Source of the DNA: Magnetococcales bacterium
Lineage (GTDB): Bacteria; Pseudomonadota; Magnetococcia; Magnetococcales; UBA8363
DNA: 42,282 nucleotides
Direction of reading: 5' to 3'
Assembly: GCA_015660855.1 (NCBI GenBank)
Contig: JACSDG010000008.1
Location: 1-42,282 of the forward strand
Shown here: one piece after another, positions 24,216 through 32,470 of the stretch
How positions within the stretch are numbered: the stretch's first letter is position 1
Layout of the letters: each line of letters starts with the position of its first letter
The notes under the pieces: generated by a model
What the model was told of the DNA's origin: nothing
The model's input: the letters and a program-made list of their open reading frames with translations, nothing else
The model's database searches: none
Program-made: the position numbers and the translations under genes

Positions 24216-27089
24216 ATGAAAGTCAGTAAGGTCTGGTTTCGTGAAAATCAATTGACGCCACAACTGCAACCCAGGGTGGATCCAGATCGGGAGGCGGAAA
24301 TTCGGGCTTTGCGTCAGGAAATATTGAAACTTTTGCAAAGGCAACGGTTTGTTTCGTTCATAAAACAGCCGAAATTTTTCTTTGACAATCAACTGCGTTG
24401 CCTGTGGTTGCTGCACGGTTTTCAAGCCCAGGGCGAAGAGGTGTTTCAATATCTTTCCCGGTTGCAGATTTATACGTTTAAAAGTTGGGAGCTGCCTGAT
24501 GTTGAAGAATTAAAATCGGTGGCACGAGAAAAACTTTTTTGCGAGCATGAAAAATTTTCGCGGGAAGCGTTGCTGTCCAGGGAACGCTCGCCCGACGGCA
24601 AAAATTTCCAGACCGTCAAGATGAGCACCGGCGAGGTTGGGTTGTCGGAGGACATGCATGTGGTCATCCCAGTGCATCGGGTGGCGCAACGGGATATTTT
24701 TTCATTCATCGTTGCCAATTCCCTGCTGCCCCATGATGTTTCCGGGGTCACCGAAAAATTGAACGAACTGTATTCCCTGACCCTCAGTGCCAGCAAAAAA
24801 CAGCAGGCCATGGTCCCCCCGCCCTCATTGCGGGCACTCAGGCAAATGTTGCTGGAGGGCGATTATATGCGTGCCCGCCTCCCGGTGCTGGAAGAATCGT
24901 ATCTGTTTGACATGGAAAAAGGGTTGTGGGAACTGTATCAACCCAAAAAGCCGGTAGGTTCGGGTTGGGTGGGGGTGGAGCTTAAACAACCGTGGGAGGC
25001 GCGCAATCCGGAGAAAGATGTCAAAGACGGGGTGGTGGCCATTGATTTTGGCACCAGTTCCACCGTGGTTGCCTGTCGGGAAAACGGTAAGATCACCTTG
25101 CTCAGGGTGGGAATGACCGATTTTTTCAGAAAACCGGTCCCCGGAGATTATCAAAATCCTACCATTTTGGAATTCATCCATCTGCCGCAACTCCTGGATG
25201 CCTGGCGGGCAGAAGCTTATCGTCCCTTGACCCGGTGGGACGATTTTCATTTTTCCCATGAGGCGTTGATCAATTTTCGCGAAAATGAGGCCAATCAGGC
25301 TATTGTGGCCAGCATGTTGACGGGGATCAAACAATGGCCGTTGCATGCCCAGGTGGGTGAGGTGTTGCGGATTACCGATCAGACGACGGGATTTGAAATG
25401 GAAGTTGCCCCGTCCCTGGCCCCCATGCCGGTTCCGGGGCAAAGAATCACGGTCGGCAAGGAGGATCCGTTCGATCCCATCGAGTTGTATGCCTACTATC
25501 TGGGCCTGTTTATCAACAGCCGCGCCAATGGTCTTTTTTTGGAATATTGCATGACTTTTCCGGTCACTTATCCCAGGGAGGTCAAAAATCGCATCCGCGC
25601 CAGTTTTGCGCGGGGATTGATGCGCAGTTTGCCGGCCAACCTGATGGATTCGGACAAAGTCCAAAGATTTGTCGTTGCCGAAGAGGCGTCGGAACCTGCC
25701 GCCTATGCCGCCTGCGCCCTGGAAGAACTGGACATCGATCCCACGGAAGATGGTGTGGCGTATGCTGTTTTTGATTTTGGTGGTGGCAGCACCGATTTTG
25801 ATTTTGGCATCTATCGCCGCCCGACCACCGAGGAGGAAGTGCAAGGGTACGAGCAGGTCATCCATCATTTTGGTGCCAGCGGCGACATGTATCTGGGCGG
25901 GGAAAACCTTGTTGCCAACGTGGCGTATCTGGTTTTCCGCGACAATCTGGAAGTGTGCCGTGAACATCGGATTCCCTTTTCCATTCCGCCGGAAGGGGAA
26001 AGATTTCCAGGTTGCGAATTGTTTCTGGACCATTCCCATGTCGCGCAGACCAATACCGCCCTTGTTATGGCGCAGGTGCGTGAATTATGGGAAAATTTTC
26101 AATGGGATGTCCTGGGTGACGATGTCCAGGATGCGGCGGACAATGTCGCGGCGGTGACCCGACGGCTTTCGGATCGTATCGGCGATGTTTTGAGCCAGGA
26201 AATCATGGATACGGGGTTTGTGTTGCGGTCCGATTTTCAAAGTTGCCATCCCAACAAACGGATGGGACAGCTTGAATTGGAATTGCTCAACCGTTCCCGT
26301 GAAAAAACGATCGTTCGTTTTCAGGTGGATCGCAATCACATCAACCATTTTTTGGTGGCGCGGGTGGGAAAAGGGGTCCATCGGTTCTTTATTGCCATGA
26401 AGCAGGCGTTCAGTTCCCGGGGGATGGACCCTGCCGAAATTCATGTGTTGCAGGCGGGTAATGCCAGCAGAGCCTTACTGGTTCAGGCCCTTTTTTCTGC
26501 TTTGACCCAGGAAAAAATGCACAAATGGGAACCTCCGCAAGGGGGATTGAAAAAAAACATGGTTTTGGAACGAATGCAAAATTCCATGGGATGCAAAAAA
26601 CTGATCATTCACCGCCCCCCCCCCGGAGATCCCGATAATCCCTACAAACCTACGGCCAAAACCGGGGTGGCTATCGGTTTGTTGAAATTGATTCCCGGCG
26701 AACCCTTTTTGGCCATTGGTCCCAATGCGGATAACCGTCAGGGGGAGGCACCCTTTACCTATTTTGTCGGTGGACTTAAGCGGGGTCGTTTTCATCCGGT
26801 GTTGGTGCAGAATGGACCTTACTCTGTGTGGACCGAACTTGGGACGCCGACGCGGGGAACGTTTGTCCTGGTTTTTTCCACCTCTCCCCAGGCGGGTTTG
26901 GGGGAATTGCGTCGCGGTTCACGGGAACTCAAGGAAAGAAGCATGACTTTCGGGCCGGGTTCGCAGGGGCGCAAACTTTTTATCCAGGCGGTGGCCCCTT
27001 CGCGGGTGGAAATTTGTTTGGCCAACACCATTGAGCAGATTGAAAAACGTCCCGAAGAAGTCATCCACAGAGAGGTGCTTTTTTTGTAG
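24216..27089 (+). CDS. Hsp70/actin-fold ATPase with about 270-residue novel N-terminal region
   Basis: This 957-aa protein has the ATPase motifs of the Hsp70/actin superfamily: phosphate-1 DFGTSSTVVA from residue 277, phosphate-2 DFGGGSTDFDFG from residue 520, and an adenosine motif AGNASRALLV near 746. No typical DnaK substrate-binding domain follows. Instead about 190 residues of strand-rich sequence (TYFVGGLKRGRFHPVLV) close the protein. The first 270 residues are helical, with no known domain. This resembles the large divergent Hsp70-like proteins sometimes found near secretion or effector loci. The ATG follows AGGAG. No signal peptide is present. The partner is unknown; a tight link to the redox genes is not evident because 313 nt with a repeat lie between. 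Confidence 0.75.
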   Translation: MKVSKVWFRENQLTPQLQPRVDPDREAEIRALRQEILKLLQRQRFVSFIKQPKFFFDNQLRCLWLLHGFQAQGEEVFQYLSRLQIYTFKSWELPDVEELKSVAREKLFCEHEKFSREALLSRERSPDGKNFQTVKMSTGEVGLSEDMHVVIPVHRVAQRDIFSFIVANSLLPHDVSGVTEKLNELYSLTLSASKKQQAMVPPPSLRALRQMLLEGDYMRARLPVLEESYLFDMEKGLWELYQPKKPVGSGWVGVELKQPWEARNPEKDVKDGVVAIDFGTSSTVVACRENGKITLLRVGMTDFFRKPVPGDYQNPTILEFIHLPQLLDAWRAEAYRPLTRWDDFHFSHEALINFRENEANQAIVASMLTGIKQWPLHAQVGEVLRITDQTTGFEMEVAPSLAPMPVPGQRITVGKEDPFDPIELYAYYLGLFINSRANGLFLEYCMTFPVTYPREVKNRIRASFARGLMRSLPANLMDSDKVQRFVVAEEASEPAAYAACALEELDIDPTEDGVAYAVFDFGGGSTDFDFGIYRRPTTEEEVQGYEQVIHHFGASGDMYLGGENLVANVAYLVFRDNLEVCREHRIPFSIPPEGERFPGCELFLDHSHVAQTNTALVMAQVRELWENFQWDVLGDDVQDAADNVAAVTRRLSDRIGDVLSQEIMDTGFVLRSDFQSCHPNKRMGQLELELLNRSREKTIVRFQVDRNHINHFLVARVGKGVHRFFIAMKQAFSSRGMDPAEIHVLQAGNASRALLVQALFSALTQEKMHKWEPPQGGLKKNMVLERMQNSMGCKKLIIHRPPPGDPDNPYKPTAKTGVAIGLLKLIPGEPFLAIGPNADNRQGEAPFTYFVGGLKRGRFHPVLVQNGPYSVWTELGTPTRGTFVLVFSTSPQAGLGELRRGSRELKERSMTFGPGSQGRKLFIQAVAPSRVEICLANTIEQIEKRPEEVIHREVLFL

Positions 27090-27402
27090 ATTGGCAATCA
27101 CCATTGCGGGGGTTAGGGGGGGACATCCCCCCGGTGTTCCACGGGTTCGATTGTTTCTTAACAATCTTTCCAATAGGCCGATAAGAGAAAAATATGTCAA
27201 TTTTAACTTGCACAGGGAACATCCGTGACTTAGAACCATTATCGCATGACAGGATTGTTCTGTCGGGTGTTCGATAGGCAAGTCGGAAACCCGAAACAAA
27301 CCTTTGAATCGGTGAAGGTTGGTTTTGGATGGGTGATTGGACATTGCCTTCTCTCAAAACAGATCAAAGAACCTCTGAAATCTACAGGAACGGGGAAAAA
27401 TA
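27090..27402. repeat. Intergenic region with a G-rich repeat, upstream of the oxidoreductase gene
   Basis: Just after the Hsp70-like stop, 27104-27132 reads TTGCGGGGGTTA followed by a hairpin of seven G and six C (27116-27122 with 27127-27132). It matches the first half of the double-hairpin repeat at 35391 and 42165. The rest (27140-27402) is A/T-rich and contains a small dyad GACAG/CTGTC near 27250. It ends with AGGAACGGGG before ATG 27403. It should hold the oxidoreductase promoter, but I find no clear hexamers. Confidence 0.55.
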
Positions 27403-30400
27403 ATGGCAAATGGTAACCTTTCAGGGCAGCCCAAATTTCCAGGTATCAAGGCGGTCATTCATGGAAATGGCGCCGTGGCTCACGTGATGGGACATGTATG
27501 CGGTGGTGTTATCGGTTATCCCATCACCCCCTCCACGGAAATCTCTGAGATTTACGAATCCTACCGCGCCGACGGCGGTATGAACGTTTGGGGCAAGCAT
27601 CCCTTTTTCTTTGAGCCGGAAGGTGAACATTCGGCCCAGAGCGGTGCCCTCGGCGCGGCAATGACGGGGGGACTCTATACCTCGAACGCTTCTTCCAGTC
27701 AGGGTATTCTCTACGGCCTGGAATCGCACTACGTTACTGCTGGAAAGAAAGTCGGAGGGTTCGTCCTGCACGTGGCCGCACGGGTGGTTTCCAAACACTC
27801 CCTCAACGTCATGGCGGGACACGATGATGTCTACTCCATGGTCAATTCCGGCTATACCATCCTGTTTGGCAGCAATCCCCAGGAAGCCGCGGACCTGGCC
27901 GCCATCAGTTACAAGGTCAGTGCCCTGTCTCTCATTGCGGTCGCCAACGCCATGGACGGGTTTGCCACCTCCCACATGCAGAGCGAGGCCCTTCTGCCGG
28001 AACCGCAATTGCTGCAAACTTTTCTGGGCGATCCCGAAGAAAGAATTCCCTGTCCCACCCTGGCCCAGGAAATGCTTTTCGGTGCCAAGGGACGGGTTTA
28101 CCAGCTTAAGAGTTTCGTTCAAAGAAACCGCACCGACTTTGATGAAACCGCCCTGGGGCATCTCCTGGCCCATCTGGACGCCCAGGCCTCTGACATCGAA
28201 AAAGACAACGACGGTGGAACCATAGGCCGCACCCTGGAGTGGATCCCCGAACCTCTGCACGCCAAATGGGGTCGGCAATGGCGGAACGCACACCAAAAGG
28301 GGACGCGGCAACGGGTACCCGCACTGGTGGACCACCATAATCCCGGAAGCACCGGACCGGTGCAAAACCAACCCGACTTCCAGGGAGGCTGCGCCGATCA
28401 TCGAACCCACTTTGCCGGGGCCGTTCCCGGGTTCATCCGCCAGGCCATGGAGGAATATTCCCAACTGACGGGAAGGGTGTACACACCGGTGCGCACCTAT
28501 CGGAGTGAAGACGCCGATTGGGTTGTCGTCTCGATGGGGTCGGTCACCGACGATTGCGAAGCCATGGTGGATCATCTGCGTTCTCAGGGGCGAAAGGTCG
28601 GATCGGTTTCCCTCAAACAGTTCATGCCGTTTCCCGAAGCCGAAATCGTGGCGGCCCTTCAGGGAAAAAGGGCAGTGACGGTTTTGGAACGCTCCGATTC
28701 CACCATGCTTAGTGAGTTTGTCGCCAACGCCCTGTTCAAGGCGGTGCAAAACCACAGACAACCCCGGCACGATGGCATCCCCTCCCTGGCCGAAGCTCCC
28801 ACCCTGTGCACCGGCATTTTCGGTTTGGGTGGCCATGATCTGCAACCCCGACACTTGGTGGCGGCGTTTAGCAACATGGAAGAGGGAAACAACATACCTC
28901 TGTTTTATCTCGGTTCCCGCTTTTTTGAGGATTCGCAGGACCAGGAGTTGATTGATCTGCAACAAAGGCTCAGACAGGCCTACCCCGAAACCGTCAAGAT
29001 GGCCTTTGCCACCGATCCCAATCCCCATCTGCTCCCGCATGGGGCACTGCGGGTGCGCTTTCACTCGGTGGGCGGCTATGGGACCATCGCCACAGGTAAA
29101 CTTCTCACCGATATTCTTGCCGGGGTCATGGAACTTCACTCCAAATCGGCTCCTAAGTATGGCTCGGAAAAGAGTGGTGCCCCGACCAATTTTTATATCA
29201 CCCTAAGCCCCGAACCCATCAAGATCACCAATGCTGAACTGGAAGATGTGGAAATCGTCCTGTCGCCGGACCATAAGGTTTTTGAACATACCAACCCGCT
29301 GCGTGGTTTGATCGAGGGTGGGACGTTCATCATGCAATCCAACGAATCGCCGTTGGAAGTCTGGAAAGGGTTGCCGGCGACGGCACGACGCCTGATACGC
29401 GAAAGGGGGATCAATTTTTATGTGGTCGATGCCTTCAGCATCGCCAAGGAAAATGCCCCAACCCAGGATTTGCAGGTTCGGATGATGGGCATTGCCTTCA
29501 TTGGGGCCATGTGCGGCAACGTATCCCAGGTGGTTGGCAAATCCAGCGAGGAGTTGTTGCTGACCAAGATTCAAAACCAGATCCAGAAAAAATTTGGCGG
29601 CAAGGGCGACAAGGTGGTGGCCAGCAATATGTCCGTCATTAAGCGTGGCATTTTGTCCACAAGAAAGGTCGAATACAACGATCCCGCTTTTGTCGAGGCG
29701 GAGTCGGGCCTGATCGGTGGCCATCGTGGTCCGGGAGTGGCCATATCGGCCTCCATGGCCCAGCGCAACCCTTCCTCCAGTTGTTCCGGCCTGTTCGACG
29801 CCAACTATTATGCCAAGACCACCTCCGATCCCCTCAAGGCGGGGACCATCGGCGAAAGTCCGGTGTATCCTGGTCATGGACTGCATATTCCCATTGCTAC
29901 CGCCGCGTGGAAAGACAAGGGTTTGTTTCGTCTGGACGTGCCGGATTTTGTTGCCCATCTGTGTACAGGCTGCATGGAGTGCGCCGTAGCCTGTCCGGAC
30001 GCCGCCATTCCCAATACCGTCCATGAAATTCATGATCTCCTTACCACAGGGATTGCCCAGCTTGATGTCCCGCCGCAGCAACAGCATGCCCTGAGTGATC
30101 TGGTGATTCCACTGTCCAACGTGGTACGTGAAATCTACCGCAAACTCCCCTCCAAGGATCCCAAACCATTCAGTGAAGTGGTTGCCGATGCCGGGTTTCA
30201 GATGGATATCGGTATGGATTTTGGTACCAGCACCACGATCCGGGAAAACTTTTCCAAACTGGTTGATCTGTTGTCGAAATTTCAGGTGGCCAAAACCCGT
30301 CCTTTCTTCGACTCCATGGAAAAAACCATGCCGGGAAGCGGCGGGCTTTATTCGGTGGCGGTGGATCCCTGGAAATGTACCGGGTGTCTGGAATGCGTCG

Positions 30401-32436
30401 ATGTCTGTGGCCCGGGAGCTTTGGTGGAAAAAGTGCAGACTCGGGAATTGGCGCGTAAGCTGGAAGAGGGATTTACCTTCCTTTCTCGCCTCCCCAACAC
30501 CCCTTCGCGATTTTTTAGCAATGCTCTGACTCCGAGTGGTGACACCAAGCGGATGATGTTGGACCACAGAAACTATTATGCCCTGACGGGAGGACATGGG
30601 GCCTGCCGGGGTTGTGGTGAGGTGACGGCGGTTCGCCTGTTTACCGGGATGAACCGGGCACTCCACAGCGAACGTTATCGCCAACGCATCGTGCAACTGG
30701 AGCAGTTGATCCAGGCGGTCAACGAGAAGCTTTCCCAACTCGACGGAGAGCCGGTTCGCAGGCAACGTTTGCAAAACGCCCTGAGGGTCATGGAGAAAAG
30801 CCTCTACAACTTTGAAAGCGGTCCCACCGGCAACGGTCCGGCCAATGCCATTATCGCCAACGCCACCGGTTGTACCAGCGTTTACGGCTCGACCAGCCCC
30901 TTCAATCCCTATACCGATCCATGGGTCAACAGCCTGTTTCACGACACTGCGCCGGTAGCCAAGGGTATTTTTGAAGGTTTGGCCCAGGGTGTGGCCCAGG
31001 AGTACAAAGCGGTCAGGGTAGCACAGTTGGAGCTTGCGGACGGCTATGACGCGGCACAGGAAGAGTTCCTTAAATATTTTGGCTGGACCGATTTCAGCCA
31101 TGAAGAGAAGGCGTTGCTTCCCACGGTGATGACCTTGGGCGGTGACGGTTCCCAGTTTGACATCGGGTTTGGTGCCTTGTCGCGTATCCTGACCACACAG
31201 ACGCCACTCAAATGTATGGTGGTGGATACCGGAGCCTATTCCAATACCGGGGGTCAAGCTTCCACATCCAGTTTTGTGGGCCAGGATTCCGATCTGGCAC
31301 GGCATGGCCGCAGGCATCCCGGCAAGACGGAGACGCGCAAGGAATTCAGCCTGCTGGCTGCGTTTCATCCCAAGGTCTATGTCGTTCAAACGTCAGTTGG
31401 GGTGCAAAACCATTTCTTGAAGAGCATCCTGGACCTGTTGAACTATCAGGAATCGCCCGCGCTGTTGACGGTCTATACCCCCTGTCAACCGGAGCATGGC
31501 ATTGGCGACAACGCCTCGACCCGGCGGGCGCGTGAGGCGGTACAAAGCCGGATGAATCCCGTTTTTGTCCACAATCCCCTCGCGGGCGATACCCTGGCGG
31601 AACGGTTTTCCATCGAGGGCAATCCCGATCCCAGCAGCGACTGGTCGAAAACCACGATTTCCTATGAGGATGTCGAAGGGCACCCGCAGATCAAGGAGAT
31701 TCCTTTCACCCCCGCCGATTTTGCCGCCAGGGAGGGACGTTTCAAAAAACATTTCACCCCGGTGCGCAGCGATGATGAGCTTCGGGAAATATCCGAATAC
31801 ATCGCACTTTCCAGGGAAGCCAGGGAGGGGTTGACCCCCTTTATTTGGACCACCGACAAAAAGAACCATCTTGCGCGGCTGGCGGTTTCAACACAGATGG
31901 TTTCCTTGACCGACGATTGCTTGAGAAATTGGCGTTCTTTGCAAACCTTGTCCGGGTTGCAGTTGGGACAAATGGCGGAGAGTCACCGTCGGGAGATGGG
32001 ACTTTGGAAGGAACGCTACGAGCAGGCGGTCAAGGACAGGGAACAAAGCATGGATTCGATTGCCCGGGGCATGTCCGAGTTGGCCTCTGGGGCAAGGGCA
32101 TCGGCTGCGGGTATCGTCGGGGCTGCCTTGGTGGGGGCCGGTGTGTTGCCCGCCGAAGCGGGTGCGAAAGGGGAGGGCAAGGGTTCTGGAAAGCCCCTCG
32201 TGGTCATTGCCGATGCCGACATGTCCAAGTGTACCAACTGCAAAAAATGCTATCTGGATGTCAGTGCCCTGTTTGAAAACGTGACCATCATGCACGAGGG
32301 AAAATCCAAAGAGGTGAGCCGGGTGAAGCAGGGGGTGTTGAAGACGGTGGAACTGACGCCCGATCTGGTCAAAAAGGCGGAACGCGTCGCCAATGATTGT
32401 GATGCCGCAATCATTCAGTTCAACCGTCCTGCCTGA
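27403..32436 (+). CDS. nifJ: Giant pyruvate:ferredoxin (flavodoxin) oxidoreductase with extra C-terminal Fe-S domain
   Basis: This 1677-aa protein is a pyruvate:ferredoxin oxidoreductase (about 1170-1230 aa in the usual family). Domains in order: the pyruvate-binding N-terminal part (GYPITPSTEISE); a beta/transketolase-like part; the gamma domain from about residue 550 (GGYGTIATGKLL); a [4Fe-4S] site CTGCMEC at 854; a second CTGCLEC at 992, separated by an unusually long roughly 127-residue insert; and the TPP-binding part with GDGSQFDIG (1247) and TGAYSNTGGQ. An Ala/Gly-rich linker and a further cluster CTNCKKC (1610) with a late Cys follow. It should convert 2-oxoacid + CoA to acyl-CoA, CO2 and reduced ferredoxin, or the reverse in a reductive TCA cycle. 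Substrate specificity is inferred. Confidence 0.9.
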   Translation: MANGNLSGQPKFPGIKAVIHGNGAVAHVMGHVCGGVIGYPITPSTEISEIYESYRADGGMNVWGKHPFFFEPEGEHSAQSGALGAAMTGGLYTSNASSSQGILYGLESHYVTAGKKVGGFVLHVAARVVSKHSLNVMAGHDDVYSMVNSGYTILFGSNPQEAADLAAISYKVSALSLIAVANAMDGFATSHMQSEALLPEPQLLQTFLGDPEERIPCPTLAQEMLFGAKGRVYQLKSFVQRNRTDFDETALGHLLAHLDAQASDIEKDNDGGTIGRTLEWIPEPLHAKWGRQWRNAHQKGTRQRVPALVDHHNPGSTGPVQNQPDFQGGCADHRTHFAGAVPGFIRQAMEEYSQLTGRVYTPVRTYRSEDADWVVVSMGSVTDDCEAMVDHLRSQGRKVGSVSLKQFMPFPEAEIVAALQGKRAVTVLERSDSTMLSEFVANALFKAVQNHRQPRHDGIPSLAEAPTLCTGIFGLGGHDLQPRHLVAAFSNMEEGNNIPLFYLGSRFFEDSQDQELIDLQQRLRQAYPETVKMAFATDPNPHLLPHGALRVRFHSVGGYGTIATGKLLTDILAGVMELHSKSAPKYGSEKSGAPTNFYITLSPEPIKITNAELEDVEIVLSPDHKVFEHTNPLRGLIEGGTFIMQSNESPLEVWKGLPATARRLIRERGINFYVVDAFSIAKENAPTQDLQVRMMGIAFIGAMCGNVSQVVGKSSEELLLTKIQNQIQKKFGGKGDKVVASNMSVIKRGILSTRKVEYNDPAFVEAESGLIGGHRGPGVAISASMAQRNPSSSCSGLFDANYYAKTTSDPLKAGTIGESPVYPGHGLHIPIATAAWKDKGLFRLDVPDFVAHLCTGCMECAVACPDAAIPNTVHEIHDLLTTGIAQLDVPPQQQHALSDLVIPLSNVVREIYRKLPSKDPKPFSEVVADAGFQMDIGMDFGTSTTIRENFSKLVDLLSKFQVAKTRPFFDSMEKTMPGSGGLYSVAVDPWKCTGCLECVDVCGPGALVEKVQTRELARKLEEGFTFLSRLPNTPSRFFSNALTPSGDTKRMMLDHRNYYALTGGHGACRGCGEVTAVRLFTGMNRALHSERYRQRIVQLEQLIQAVNEKLSQLDGEPVRRQRLQNALRVMEKSLYNFESGPTGNGPANAIIANATGCTSVYGSTSPFNPYTDPWVNSLFHDTAPVAKGIFEGLAQGVAQEYKAVRVAQLELADGYDAAQEEFLKYFGWTDFSHEEKALLPTVMTLGGDGSQFDIGFGALSRILTTQTPLKCMVVDTGAYSNTGGQASTSSFVGQDSDLARHGRRHPGKTETRKEFSLLAAFHPKVYVVQTSVGVQNHFLKSILDLLNYQESPALLTVYTPCQPEHGIGDNASTRRAREAVQSRMNPVFVHNPLAGDTLAERFSIEGNPDPSSDWSKTTISYEDVEGHPQIKEIPFTPADFAAREGRFKKHFTPVRSDDELREISEYIALSREAREGLTPFIWTTDKKNHLARLAVSTQMVSLTDDCLRNWRSLQTLSGLQLGQMAESHRREMGLWKERYEQAVKDREQSMDSIARGMSELASGARASAAGIVGAALVGAGVLPAEAGAKGEGKGSGKPLVVIADADMSKCTNCKKCYLDVSALFENVTIMHEGKSKEVSRVKQGVLKTVELTPDLVKKAERVANDCDAAIIQFNRPA

Positions 32437-32470
32437 TGCAGACTTGAATGTGCCCATAGGAGGCCAAAGC

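Noticed and set aside
27421-29139. 572-residue antisense open frame
   Set aside because: Same reason as the other antisense frames in the oxidoreductase gene; no start site or domain.
29203-31389. 728-residue open frame antisense to the oxidoreductase gene
   Set aside because: Lies fully inside the oxidoreductase gene, whose motifs are unmistakable; long antisense frames are common in codon-biased genes.
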